In this document: positions 1 through 10,514 of the stretch, piece by piece
Numbering within the stretch: position 1 is the first letter of the stretch
Layout of the letters: each line of letters starts with the position of its first letter
Origin: Diphasiastrum complanatum
Lineage: Eukaryota > Streptophyta > Lycopodiopsida > Lycopodiales > Lycopodiaceae
NCBI GenBank assembly: GCA_029204225.1
Contig: MU831567.1
Span: 102,160-166,159, forward strand
Reading direction: 5' to 3'
Length of the DNA stretch: 64,000 bases
Program-made: the position numbers and the translations under genes
Notes under the pieces: generated by a model
Databases searched by the model: none
Told to the model about the DNA's origin: nothing
What the model saw: only the letters and a program-made list of their open reading frames with translations

Positions 1-705
1 CACATCATAAATTAGTGAGAGCGGCCTCACACATGTGGAGTACTGTCCACAATATGGCCTGCACCTGAAACAACAAGTACAAGTCCTAGATAGCAATCAC
101 TCATAGAAATCACAAGACAAATGACTAGAAATCTCACAAAAGTGTAGAATGCAAAAGTCTCATCAATCTTCTTAGCAAAATGATGATCCTTTAATGGATC
201 AAGTACATCCACGAGTCTGGTACATTCCAGCAGGTCTTCAAACGTGTGAAGAGTGCCACATCACTCAGATCGATCCATTTGATCCATCCTTGATCCTTAT
301 CCAAAAGTTGACCTCTAGTGGCAAAAATCCAAAAAGCTAGTCTCCTAGAATATAGGAATATTCCCTACAAAATAGGATCTAAGGAAAATGGTCAACTCTT
401 ATCTTCTAGTACTCTATACACACGTGTGAACATCCACTTGCCATGTGGGAGCATTTACTCATGCACATGCAAGGAAAGGCTAATTTCTAGGTGACTAGTC
501 AACTTGACTAAAAACCTAGTCATATCATGTTCACACTAACTAGATTGATACAAAATCAATATAGATATATACAAGTATGAAAAGTACATCCTTTCACACG
601 TGGGAATAGGCTCCACATGTGTGAAATCAGATCATCAACATTATTCTAATGTTTGATCAATATTTACAATAACTAATGTCAAGTGAGAAGTGACAACTTT
701 CAACA
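1..705 (-). repeat. 3' LTR of copia element 1 (cut by window edge)
   Basis: This is a direct repeat of 4386-5243 with roughly 95% similarity by eye, including the shared segments around 20-300 and 380-690. Read on the minus strand the LTR begins TGTTGAAAG at 705, directly after a purine-rich tract. About 150 bases of its far end lie outside the window, so the target-site duplication cannot be checked. It carries several CACATGTG/CACACGTGTG palindromes (30-37, 419-428, 593-605, 613-624). The close match between the two LTRs suggests a relatively recent insertion. Confidence 0.9.
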
Positions 706-720
706 CTCCTCCTCACTTCT
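706..720 (-). other. Polypurine tract of copia element 1
   Basis: On the minus strand this reads GAAGTGAGGAGGAG immediately before the 3' LTR start TGTTG. This is the expected position and composition of the plus-strand priming site. Confidence 0.75.
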
Positions 721-1369
721 AACTTGGCAAATCTAATGTACATCTATCTACAATTCCAAGAGCATATCTTAACTTAAAAAATGGATCTTTGGACAATGGC
801 TTGGTTAAGATATCAGCTATGCATTCGGATGATGGTACATGATGTAGTTGTACCTCCTTGGATTGTACCTTCTCCCTCACAAAGTGGTGAGCTATCTTAA
901 TATGCTTTGTTCTAGCATGGAAGATAGGATTTGAAGCAATTTGTTGAGAAGCTTGATTGTCACAAAATATGTAAGGGATCTCCTCGACCTCTAGCACATG
1001 TAGTTCCATCAAGAGTCTTCTTAGCCATAGGAGCTCTTTGGTTGTTGAAGTCAATGCCTTGTAGTCGGCTTCACAAGAAAATAGTGAGATTGTATCTTGC
1101 TTTTTGGAAAGCCAAGATATTACTCCTCCACAAAGAAATGTTGCAAATGCACTAATGGACTTCCTAGCCATCTTGTCACCTGCAAAATCTGAATCTGAGT
1201 AGGCTCTCAAGTGCAAGTTAGATCCTTCATAAAGTATGCCAAAAAATCTAGTACTAGAAACATATCTAAGTACTCTTTTGGCACTTTTCCAATGATGAAC
1301 TAAAGGAGCTTGCATACTTTGACTCAACTTGCTTACCCAAAAACTTAAGTCAGGTCTAGTGATGTTCAA
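719..1369 (-). pseudogene. Copia element 1 RNase H domain
   Basis: The 216-residue open frame is the C-terminal Ty1/copia RNase H. Visible landmarks are AYSDSDFAGD near residue 56, SWLSKKQDTISLFSCEADY near 84-102 (the SxxEAEY catalytic segment, here EADY), FCDNQ near 134, and the ending HARTKHIKIAHHFVRE...ADILTKPLS. It normally follows the RT in one polyprotein and degrades RNA in the hybrid during cDNA synthesis. Here a stop and frameshifts separate it from the RT frame at 1519-2469. The reading frame itself is largely undamaged, in line with a young insertion. Confidence 0.9.
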
Positions 1370-1518
1370 ATAGATTAGAGAGCCTATAAGCTTCCTAAAG
1401 AGGTGATGTCCTCAAAGGATGCTTCATCACCTTCATTAGTTGCTTTCACAACATGCTCCATAGGGGTGTCAACCCCCTTACAATCTTTCATACCAGATCT
1501 TTCAAGAATGGAAGTAGC

Positions 1519-2469
1519 TTACTTAGATTGACTTATAAAAGTACAATTGCTACTTCTAGACACTTCTATCCCAAGTATAAACTTTAGGAAGCCTAGATCT
1601 ACCATCTTGAACTCACTAGATGAATCAACTTTTATTTTGCTTATGCCTTTATCATCATTTCCTGTCAAAATGATATCATCAACATAAAGTACCAAAATGA
1701 TGATCATTCCTTCATTACATTTGAAATATTAAGAAGGTTCATAAGCACTTAGTACAAAGCCAAGAGAATAGAGAAAATCATGCAACCTAGAGTACCAAGC
1801 TCTAGGTGCTTGCTTCAAGCCATATAGGCTCTTCCTTAAGTAGCACACCTTTTTCTCCTCACGAACCTTGATGAAGCCCTTGGGTTGCATCATGTAGATT
1901 TCCTCTTCCAAGAAGCCATTCAAGAAGGCATTTGTCACATCCATTTGGTAGATATCCCACTTGAGCAAAGTAGCAATGCAAATGATTAATCTAATAGCTA
2001 CAAGCTTAGCTATAGGTGCAAATGTTTCTTCATAATCCAATCCTTTTATTTGAAGAAATCCCTTAGCAACAAGCCTAGCTTTGTACTTACTAATAGATCC
2101 ATCTTGATTGTACTTTATTCTATAAATCCACTTACATGCAAGTGGTTTCTTCCCTCTTGGAAGATTTACAAGATTCCAAGTATGATTTTCTTCGAATGCA
2201 TCATACTCTACTTGCATTGCATCTCTCCAAACTTTAGATTTATATGCTTCTTCAAAAGATGATGGTTCTTCAAGCAATGTAGCTAAGAAGGAGTAAGAGG
2301 TAGAAGGTGTAGAGTCTTCCTTTTGCTTTCCCTTGTCCACATAGGTGAGCCTTGAGGGCTTGACCTTGCTTCTTGATGATCTTCTCGGCCCCTTTTGACT
2401 TGGATCCATGTCTCTATCCTTGGCTTTGTCAAGATCTTCAATGCACAATGGGTTAGATCCATTTGACAA
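1519..2469 (-). pseudogene. Copia element 1 reverse transcriptase
   Basis: Two adjacent minus-strand frames make up the RT. Frame 1729-2469 holds the leader to the RT (RRSSRSKVKPSRLTY) and the fingers/palm with CKWIYRIKY, YKARLVAKGF, ETFAPIAK, MDVTNAFLNG and SLYGLKQAPRAWY. Frame 1519-1707 holds the catalytic LYVDDIILTG and the LGIEV segment. A stop codon after SAYEPS and a frame change separate the halves, so no single active RT can be read. The family role is synthesis of element cDNA from its RNA in virus-like particles. Confidence 0.92.
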
Positions 2470-2516
2470 GCTCTTAGCAGGTTGTGACTCATCAGGAAGT
2501 ACATCCTTGCTTACCT

Positions 2517-3301
2517 TTACTTTCTTGGATATAGGATCATATATCCTATAGCCCTGCTATTTTCTCCATAGCCGACAAAGATCCCTTTGAAGGAGGTAGC
2601 ATCTTCCTTCCTTCTTGTCTCCAAAGGGATGTGAACATAACAAATACATCCAAAGACCTTAAAATCTTTTACATTGGGTTTTTTATCAAACAAGACTTGA
2701 TAAGGTGAGATCCCATCTATAGCACTACTAGGAAGTCTATTACACAAGTAATTAGCACATATTATAGCTTCTCCCCCAAATGAGATGGGAAGTGATGCAT
2801 CAAGTCTTAAAGACTTTGCACACTCACATAGACTCCTATTTTTCCTCTCGGCCACCCCATTTGTTGGGGGGTGTAGGAACAAGTTTATTGCAATTTAATG
2901 CCATTGATCTCACAAAAATCTTCCATTTTATTGGAGGTGTACTCTCCTCCATTATCACATCTTAGTGCTTTGATGGGAGTACTAAGTTGCTTCTCTACTA
3001 GAGACTTGAACTTAATGAGAGCTTAATAAACAAGAGTTTTCTTTGATAGTAACTCAATCCATGTGCATCTAGTACAATCATCTATAAAAGCTACATACAT
3101 CAAAGCACCTCCATTACTTGCATGTGAAAAACTATGTACATCAGAATGTATGAGATCCAAGGGAGAGGTAGATCTTGATGAAGATCTCTTGTAAGAAGAT
3201 TTGTGTGACTTTGCAAGGCCACATGCCTCACACATCTTTCCAGACTTCTTGAAGGCTCTTGGTAGGCCGAGAGCTAGTTCCTTGCTTGCCATTGACTCCA
3301 T
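2517..3301 (-). pseudogene. Copia element 1 integrase (broken)
   Basis: Frame 3023-3301 carries the second half of the HHCC zinc module (MCEACGLAKSHKSSY) and the start of the catalytic core with the first Asp in LDLIHSDVHSF. A stop follows LLSKKTLVY. Recognisable but disrupted sequence around 2880-3020 holds the second Asp (LRCDNGGEY). Frame 2517-2882 continues with NGVAERKNR, containing the catalytic Glu, then FKVFGCICYVHIP and FKGIFVGYGENSRA. All DDE residues can be found, but spread over several frames. Confidence 0.88.
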
Positions 3302-3321
3302 AGATTGAAGATTAGGATGGC

Positions 3322-3780
3322 CTAATTTTTTTTTTTTAATAGCTCCACTTGATGTAGCTCCTCCCTAGCCAAGTTCACACTTTCATTTGCAACATTAGCA
3401 TCCAACTTAAATAGTCTACCTTGCTTAATGCCACTAGCTATGCACTTATCATTTTTCAAGATGGAAAAAACTCCATTCTTGAAGTGTACATCTAGTCCAT
3501 TGTCCATTAATTGTCCTACACTAAGCAAGTTTCTTGAAATGGTAGAAACATACAAAACATTATCTAGATCTATCCTTTTAGATGTGCGTAAGCAAAGAGG
3601 AATAGATCCTATGCCATCTATCTTGTATGCTTGATGACTGGCATAGTATATCGACTTCTTAGAGTCATTACAAGATAGAAGAGTGGAGAATTAATGCTTG
3701 TTAAAAGACATGTGGGGACTAGCCCCACTATCTATCCACCATGTGTCTTGACTTAAAGTTGGTGTAGATGCAACCATCAA
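3322..3780 (-). pseudogene. Copia element 1 protease and GAG-pre-integrase
   Basis: On the minus strand, around 3725-3770, the frame reads SQDTWWIDSGASPHM, the copia aspartic protease active site (DSGA). It runs into LYVSTISRNLLSVGQLMDNGLDVHF at 3322-3555, the usual linker before the integrase zinc module. A poly-A/T slippage tract at 3327-3340 sits where LWHKRLGHPN is expected, and the frame is lost there. Confidence 0.85.
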
Positions 3781-4034
3781 GATGTATTGAATCCATCCTC
3801 ATCTTGTTCCTCTTGAGCAATGTTCCCTTGATCTCCATTTGCTTGTTGATTCTTCTTCAAGTAGCATTCCAAGGCAAAGTGTCCTTTCTTTCCACAAAAG
3901 AAACCTAGCTCTTGATCTTGGATCTTCTCTCCTATTGCACTTAATTCCTTGTTAAGAGATTTGATCCTAAGGACATACTCTTGTCCACTCTCTCCACTTC
4001 CTTTCATGCTTTGGAAAACTTGATTTCTTAGCAT
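3777..4034 (-). pseudogene. Copia element 1 gag with internal deletion
   Basis: The 85-residue frame has the end of the UBN2-type gag (MLRNQVFQSMKGSGESGQEY, then LNKELSAIGEKIQDQEL) joined directly to the zinc knuckle FFCGKKGHFALEC (CX2CX4HX4C). In sister element 2 some 100 codons separate the equivalent points (KDDEL and CFFCGKK). The join keeps the frame open, so this looks like a clean internal deletion rather than decay. Upstream, 4035-4130 carries more gag in other frames. Confidence 0.85.
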
Positions 4035-4373
4035 GAGGATTCTTGAAGTATTATTGGATTCATAGATGCTCTTTAATGAATCCCAAGCCTTTTTGGCATT
4101 AGCTAGATTTAAACCTGATCAATACTATGCTTCAAAAAGCACAAAAAATGAACTAGTATTGTGATTTTGGGACAAAAAAACACAAAGTAACTTGAAATGA
4201 ATTATGTTGTATGGTTTCATACGTGTGAACTTTGCACAGCCTCCAAGTCATTTTGATCCAAATGAATTCAAGCTATCACTTTAGATGAACTCGCCCTCAC
4301 TAGTATTGGCCAAAAACAAATTTTGCCAATGATCTTTACAAGATTTATGATTCAATGATCACTCTCTTACTTA

Positions 4374-4385
4374 GCTCTGATACCA
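4374..4385 (-). other. Primer-binding site, initiator tRNA-Met type
   Basis: The minus strand reads TGGTATCAGAGC directly after the LTR end TTTATCA. This is the usual plant copia PBS complementary to the 3' end of initiator tRNA-Met, and it fixes the inner edge of the 5' LTR at 4386. Confidence 0.93.
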
Positions 4386-5243
4386 TGATAAATTTTACAG
4401 TTTTTAGGACAAGAATGATTGTACTTAACAATCATAGAGAGTTAGTGGGTGCTTAATCAATGGATCTATCAAGTTCTACACATTAGATCTTGATCTAGAT
4501 TCACTACACATGGATTTAAGCAAGAGCAATGGATCAACATATCATAAACAAGTGAGAGCGGCCTCACACATGTGGAGTACTGTCCACAGTATGGCCTGCA
4601 CCTGAAAAAACAATTACAATAGTCCTATATAGCAATCACTCATAGAAATCACAAGACAAATGACTAGAAATCTCACAAAAGTGTAGAATGCAAAAGTCTC
4701 ATCAATCTTCTTAGAAAAAAATGATCCTTTTATGGATCAAGTACATCCACGAGTCTAGTATAGTCCATCAGGTCTTCAAACATGTGAAGAGTGCCACATC
4801 ACTCAGATCGATCCATTTGATCCATCCTTGATCCTTATCCAAAAGTTGACCTTCTAGTGGCTAAAATCCAAAAAGCTAGTCTCCTAGAATATAGGAATAT
4901 TCCCTACAAAATAGGATCTAAGGAAAATGGTCAACTCTTATCTTCTAGTACTCTATACACACGTGTGAACATCCACCTGCCATGTGGGAGCATTTACTCA
5001 TGCACATGCAAGGAAAGGCTAATTTCTAGGTGACTAGTCAACTTGACTAAAAACCTAGTCATATCATGTTCACACTAACTAGATTGATACAAAATCAATT
5101 TAGATATATACAAGTATGAAAAGTACATCCTTTCACACGTGGGAACAGGCTCCACACCTGTGAAATCAGATCATCAACATTATTCTAATGTTTGATCAAT
5201 ATTTACAATAACCAATGTCAAGTGAGAAGTGACAATTTCAGCA
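4386..5243 (-). repeat. 5' LTR of copia element 1
   Basis: This 858-bp LTR is bounded by TG...CA, with the PBS abutting its left edge. Its right edge matches the inner edge of the left LTR (same AAGTGAGAAGTGACA context). It repeats the palindromic CACACGTGTG motif (about 4970) and variants CACATGTG (4567) and CACACGTGGGAA (5135). Being the 5' LTR of a minus-strand element, it should hold the promoter. Confidence 0.9.
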
Positions 5244-5430
5244 CCTATACAGCAAAGTTTTTTTTCAAAACACATATGTCTTATGTATAATTTTTTGATA
5301 TGGTTTAGTACCATAAAACTAATCAAAATGGCGGAATGCCCTGATACAATAAGAGTATGTAAAAGCTCATTGCTATTTATCACGTTTTACATAGGGAAGA
5401 TTGGACAAACTTTTTTTTGAAATAATATTT
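5244..5430. other. Unassigned spacer between elements 1 and 2
   Basis: This is AT-rich sequence with poly-T runs. Short ORFs on both strands look random. It may be the target DNA of element 1 or lost 3' sequence of element 2. No recognisable domain is present. Confidence 0.4.
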
Positions 5431-5723
5431 TAAGTTGTTCCTCAAAACTACTTGGTCCTTCAAGCATAGTAGTCAAGAAAGTATAAGAGTTGATAGTTGA
5501 GAATCTTCCCTTTGCTCCCCTTTGTCACTATAAGTGTGCCTTGATGGCTCAATCCTTGTCCTTGTTGATCTTCTTGGCACCCTTGGACTTTGAGTAAGTT
5601 CCACTTGGTCTTCATCTTCATAAAGCTCCTCCTTGGCCATAACATGATCCTTGACAAGTTGAGTGTTGTTGGAAGTCACCTGTCCTTTGGCTTGGAGAGA
5701 TTCATCAAAAAGTACATCTCTAC

Positions 5724-6500
5724 TTACAACAATTTTTTGGTAATAGGATCAAATATCCTATAAGCTTTTTTACTTTCACTATAACCAACAAAGATGCCTT
5801 TGAAAGCAGTGGCATCTTTCTTTTTCCTTGTTTCTAAAGGAATATGTACATAACAAGTACATCCAATAACCTTCAAATCACTAAGATTTGGGTTTGTTCC
5901 AAACAATACTTCATAAGGTGTAAGTCCTTTAATGGCACTATTAGTCATTCTATTATATAGAAAGTTTGCACATAAAATAGCTTCTCCCCAAAATGAAATA
6001 GGAAGGGATGCATCTAATCTCATAGATTTAGCACACTCACATAGTGTCCTATTCTTTCTCTCAGCTACTCCATTTTGTTGTGGAGTATATGTGCAAGTAA
6101 ACTCTCTTCTAATGCCATTAGTTTCGTAAAACTCTTTCATCCTATTGGAGATGTACTCCCCTCCATTATCACTTCTTAATAATTTCAAGCTAGTATTAAG
6201 TTGCTTTTCCACAAGAGTTTTGAACTTTACAAAGGACTCAAAAACTTCACTTTTCTTAGACAAGAGATAAACCCAAGAGTATCTTGATCTATCATCAATA
6301 AAAGTGACATACATAAGAGCTCCACCATTTGATTCATGTGAAAATGAATGAACATTTGAGTGTATAAGGTCAAGAGGGGAGTTAGATCTTGTCAAAGATC
6401 TCTTGAAAGGTAGCTTATGAGATTTGGAGAGTCCACAAGCTTCACAAAGCTTGCCACACTTGGATATGTTTTGGGAAGTCCACTTGCTAGCTCCTTTGTC
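5724..6500 (-). pseudogene. Copia element 2 integrase, first catalytic Asp replaced
   Basis: Frame 5724-6395 gives a 223-residue near-complete integrase core and C-terminal region: FIDDRSRYSWVYLL at 32-45, LRSDNGGEY with catalytic D76, NGVAERKNR with E112 (DX35E spacing kept), then VIGCTCYVHIP and FKGIFVGYSE. The first catalytic Asp, expected in IHSDVHSF as seen in element 1, is Asn14 here (IHSNVHSF). That substitution should abolish strand transfer. The upstream zinc module (CEACG equivalent, 6395-6500) is in a shifted frame. Confidence 0.9.
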
Positions 6501-6520
6501 ACCATGGTCTCCATAGCTTT

Positions 6521-6960
6521 CTAGTTAGGATGGCCTAACCTTTTGTGCCATAATTCCACTTGAGTGAGCTCCTCCCTTGCCATGTTCACACTTCCAACCA
6601 TCACATTAGCATCCAATTTGAATAACCTCCCTTGCTTGAAACCATTAGCAATACATTTTTCATCTTTCAAGATAGAACATGCTCCATGCTTGAAATGTAC
6701 ATCTAATCCACTATCCTTAAGTTGTCCTACACTCAACAAGTTCTTTGTAATTGAAGGTACATAAAGAATATTGTCTAGATCTACCATTTTAGATGATCCT
6801 AGACATAAAGGAATGGATCCAACACCTACAATCTCACATTCTTGATCCAGTGAAGATAAATCTCTTAGAACTATTGTAAGAAAGTAGATTAGAAAAGTAG
6901 TCTTTTTGATGAGTCATGTGAGAGCTTGCCCCACTATCAATCCACCAAGTGTCTTGATTA
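6521..6960 (-). pseudogene. Copia element 2 protease and GAG-pre-integrase
   Basis: Frame 6521-6787 carries LDNILYVPSITKNLLSVGQL, the KDSGLDVHF segment and ELWHKRLGHPN, whose two His begin the integrase HHCC zinc module. The protease active site DTWWIDSGASSHMTHQKDYF lies at the end of the gag frame (about 6880-6960). A frame change between 6787 and 6834 separates the two. Confidence 0.88.
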
Positions 6961-7850
6961 GATGTTTGTGGTGAGGATACCATCAAAGATAAGTTGCCTT
7001 CTTCCTCCTCCTCCTCAAGCACAAGATTGCCTTGAATGTCCTTCTCTCGGGCATTCTTCTTCTTGTAGCACTCGGATGCAAAATGTCTCTTTTTCCCACA
7101 AAAGAAACACTTTAGCTTTTTCTTGTACTTCTTGCTTTTGCCTTTGGAACTTGATGCTCCATCTTTGCTCTCCATCTCCATGTCTTGAGTCTTCTTGGAT
7201 GGAAACTTCTTCTTCTTGCCTTTCAAGGAAAAGTTAGCTTTTTCATCACCATCATTCAAAGATAAGGAACTCATCCTACTTTTGATATGAAGCATTCTAC
7301 TCTCCTCACTTATATGCACACTTTGAAGTTTTTTAATACTAGGAAGTGAATCTTGAATAGCAAAAGTTTGAACAAGATTGGAATAATCATCTCCTAATCC
7401 ATTCAAAATGATTTGAACTAGTTCATCATCTTTGATTTTATCATCTATAGAAGACAACTCTTATTCAAAGATTTGATCCTAAAGACATAATTTTGGGCAC
7501 TTTCACCACTTCCTTTCATGCTTTGAAGGATTTGATTCCTAAGCATGAGTATCCTTGAAGTATTCTTGGATCCATAAATTGCTTTTAATGAATCTCATGC
7601 CTCTTTGGATGTGGTACAAGATGAGATTTCCTTCAAAAGTTCATTTCTTACATTCATCTTTATGCAATGTCAACTCTACATCTCTTTTTGTACTTTGCCA
7701 ATTCAAGTCCTCCTTGGGATTCTACTTCCACCTCAAGTACTATGTCATAAAGATCATGAAGTACAAGTAAAGACTCCATTCGAACTATTCAAGTAGCATA
7801 ATTAGTGGATGTAAGCCTTTCACTAGCTTCAAGTAGAAACCACCCATTGA
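6834..7850 (-). pseudogene. Copia element 2 gag
   Basis: Frame 6834-7457 contains VQIILNGLGDDYSNLVQTF (the end of the UBN2-type gag domain), a Lys-rich linker and the zinc knuckle CFFCGKKRHFASEC, followed by an acidic tract and the protease. The N-terminal half (7460-7850) is still readable in other frames: MASMGGF at 7850, MNVRNELLKEISSCTTSKEA and ILMLRNQILQSMKGSGESA. Several frameshifts and stops break it. Gag forms the particle shell and its zinc knuckle binds the RNA. Confidence 0.88.
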
Positions 7851-8302
7851 TGCCATTTTTGATTGTGAAAAAGCACTAGAAACTCTTATGGTTTCTCTAA
7901 GAGATCTAAACCTCAACATACACTCAAAAATTTAGAGTAGATCAATTAATGCACCTAATTCAAGCTTCAAATTTAATTTTTTTGGCTGATCTAATACAAG
8001 AACTAATCAAGGGATTAGATTCTCTATAGAAAATGCTTGATTTTGAACTAAAATTCACTCAAATTGGGTGTGTGAGTCAAATTGTACAAATTTTTGAAAT
8101 TTCTCAGCCAAAATCGGAGATGTACGGACTCACACATGTGAAAAGAGTTCCTACAGTCCAAAACAAGTTCTGGTCCAAAAATTTTGAGGATATCTATCAA
8201 ATCCAACTCGCTACCCAAAATTTGACTAGTTTCCTAAAACTTGCTAATTTTGGCTTTGATTTGGATAAACCCTATCAATTTCAATAAAACCTCTTTTACT
8301 TG
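7851..8302 (-). other. Untranslated leader of copia element 2
   Basis: This AT-rich leader lies between the PBS and the gag start. It contains one CACACATGTG motif (about 8131-8140). No coding signal is seen. Confidence 0.6.
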
Positions 8303-8314
8303 GCTCTGGTACCA
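8303..8314 (-). other. Primer-binding site of copia element 2
   Basis: The minus strand reads TGGTACCAGAGC, one mismatch from the TGGTATCAGAGC of element 1. It places the 5' LTR start at 8315 (TGTGGAAAAAG on the plus strand). Confidence 0.8.
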
Positions 8315-9235
8315 TGTGGAAAAAGTAAAAAACGGACCAAGAGTGGATCCTAATCTGATCCTCAAGAGGGATTGGATGTTAGATTTACTGGATCTATCAA
8401 TCTACAAAAGATTAAGATCAATCTAGATCAATTCTAGACATAAAATCTTAACAAGAACAATCATTTATTGAAGGTAAATGTACTTGCTAGTTTCACACGT
8501 GTGAAACCCTGTCAGAGTACGGAATCCAACCTAAAAATAAAGTACACTATGGCAGAACCTCAAAACAATCGAAACAAATGCAGACAAATAGAGAGAATTA
8601 CACAAAATTGCTTCCAAAACCAAGATTGATGTTTCATGTTGATTGTGGCCAAATATGCCTCTATATATACACTTCTTGGAGCTCGAGGTACTGATCATGC
8701 ATCAGATCTCACACGTGTGAGGATGCCTTGTCATCATCATGCAATTTTGACACTTGGATCAAACTTTCTATTTTGGGCATTTTTGGTCCAATTTCCTACT
8801 ATATGGAGATCTTCATAGAAATCTTCTAGAAGCAAAAACTCGCCTACTTCAGCTATTTCCTCTACACATGGGATATGACACCTATCAAAAGTATTTGGCT
8901 CATGCAATAAATAAATTGATGCCATGTGTCATATATCTAAAAAACTAGTTTTTGGCCATTTTAGCCACTAGAACTTGAATTAAATCATATGTACAACACA
9001 TATGATTATGGTACATGACAAGTTCACTAGTTTCACATGTGGAAACAGGCTCCACTCATGTGTGTTTGTCCTATATACAAGATTTTTGGCCTCTACCAAG
9101 CTTATTTTTGCATTTTTCACAAATAAATTGGATGAAGATAGTAGTGCTTCACAACTTGAAATCTTTTCGCTGACATCTGTGACATCGGAGACCAATCTAC
9201 CTTTGAATTTTGTCAAACGAAAAATTGCCAAATTC
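8315..9235 (-). repeat. 5' LTR of copia element 2
   Basis: The LTR begins at the PBS and ends by rough alignment near 9140-9235. Its outer part around 9030-9065 (CACATGTGGAAACAGGCTCC) matches LTR 1 at 5138-5160. It holds two perfect palindromes, TTTCACACGTGTGAAA at 8491-8506 and CTCACACGTGTGAG at 8708-8721. Confidence 0.7.
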
Positions 9236-9239
9236 CCAT

Positions 9240-9770
9240 GGTCCCTAGTCGTACTATTGAGTCTAAATCTGCTCGCACTGCTTTTAAACTTTGGAGGTTA
9301 TCTACTATGAACTTTTTTGTCCCAATACCAATTGAACTTTGGATTTTACTTGCACATTTGACTGAAAAAGAGGTACAAACCTGCAAACTTACTGCTCTGA
9401 ACAAGAATACAACTCTTGAGACTCCCATCGCCTTTGACAATATCATTCGCATGAACTTGTTTGAACCTTTTCGTTGCCCTTCCAAGCAAACCTGGGCTAG
9501 AGTCTATGGACACTTTGACACTGGTTTTAGTAGAATGAATATGCACCAAGCTGGAATCTGGAACTGGAAGAGACCATTCTTCGAATGTAGATGTGGGGAC
9601 AAGTGCAAAAATAACTCCTCTATTGTTTGGTTTGATCATGGCGTCTAGTTCATGATAAACAATATGAGTAAATTCTTGGAAGAACTCTTTATTATAAATG
9701 GATAGCAAGAGTCAGGGATTTTCAATGGACCTGGAACAACAGAGATTCTCTAGAATGGAATGCTATTGAC
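9240..9770. other. Unassigned sequence upstream of the odd RT
   Basis: A 136-codon plus-strand ORF (9238-9648) and a 120-codon minus-strand ORF (9346-9708) overlap here. I recognise neither. The plus-strand ORF could be upstream coding sequence of the reverse transcriptase that follows, because it shares its strand and ends about 120 bases before it. No conserved motif supports a choice. Confidence 0.3.
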
Positions 9771-10510
9771 ATGAAAACGAATTGTGAATGGAATCCTATG
9801 CTGATAGAAAATTGCATTGTCAGACTTGGAAATCATATTTGGAGGCAAATCAAGGGAATTTCCATGCGTTTCTCCTGCTCACCATTATGGTGTAGTTGGT
9901 ATCTCTTATATTTTGAAATGCAGTTTATCAAAAGGCTAGCAAAATTGAAGCAAACACAATTTATGAACGATTTCAAGTATTCATTCAAGTATATTGATGA
10001 CATGCTTTATCAATAACCCCCTTATTGGGACATTCCTGGATAAAAACGCAACCTAGAATGCCAGATAACCCTTTCCTGATTTATCCTTTAGAATATATTG
10101 ATATCGATGAAAGTGAAACGACCAACAATATGGTAAAATTTTTAAATATCACCATTGATTTTGACCCTATAAATGGTGCGGTACTCCTTTCTAAATATGA
10201 CAAAAGAAGAGATTTACCTTTCCATTGTTTACAATACATACATTTGGCCTCCAATAGACCAATCTACAATTCCTATAAGATCATTGTTTCCTAGGATATT
10301 GCAACTATGTATTGTTGTAATAAGTAGCAAATGTTTTTGAAAGAGATTAAGACTTTATGTGAAGCATTTCAAAGAAATGGTTTTTTGAAAAACAAGTTAT
10401 GTTTGATCATCGAGAGACTGCTTAAGCAAGAAACTTTTCCTGGACTATCTTTTGAGCTGCCTACAAATTTTTACTCTTCCTTGATGCCAAACATGTGGTT
10501 ATTCTCTCAG
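9771..10510 (+). pseudogene. Reverse transcriptase of an unusual family
   Basis: Three plus-strand frames together show an RT. Frame 9771-10016 has GNHIWRQIKGISM (cf. the common GIPMG, with the final Gly lost), then SPLW...LLYFEMQF and FKYIDDMLYQ (catalytic YIDD). Frame 10025-10294 continues with YPLEYIDIDESE, VKFLNITIDFD, SKYDKRRDLPF and SNRPIYNSYKIIVS. Frame 10331-10513 gives a helical C-terminal stretch (EIKTLCEAFQRNGFL). This motif order (GIPMG, YxDD, FLDL, YDKRxxxPF, SNxP...Y) does not match copia, gypsy or L1. I associate it with uncharacterised RT ORFs common in invertebrates and distantly like Penelope-type elements. The family name is inference. At least two stops or frameshifts make it dead. 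Confidence 0.65.
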
Positions 10511-10514
10511 TAGA

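Larger units (their letters stand above)
5431..9235 (-). mobile_element. Copia element 2, lacking RT and RNase H
   Basis: On the minus strand the order is 5' LTR (8315 to about 9235), PBS, leader, gag, protease, integrase and the pre-RT linker at about 5460-5680. RT and RNase H, and any 3' LTR, are absent. The linker (GQGLSHQGTL, RRSTRTRIEPSRHTYSDKG in two frames) matches the one before the RT in element 1. The two elements share domain layout and LTR motifs, so they are members of one family. The right LTR edge is estimated by alignment to the last 100 bases of LTR 1, not from a clear TG...CA end. Confidence 0.8.
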
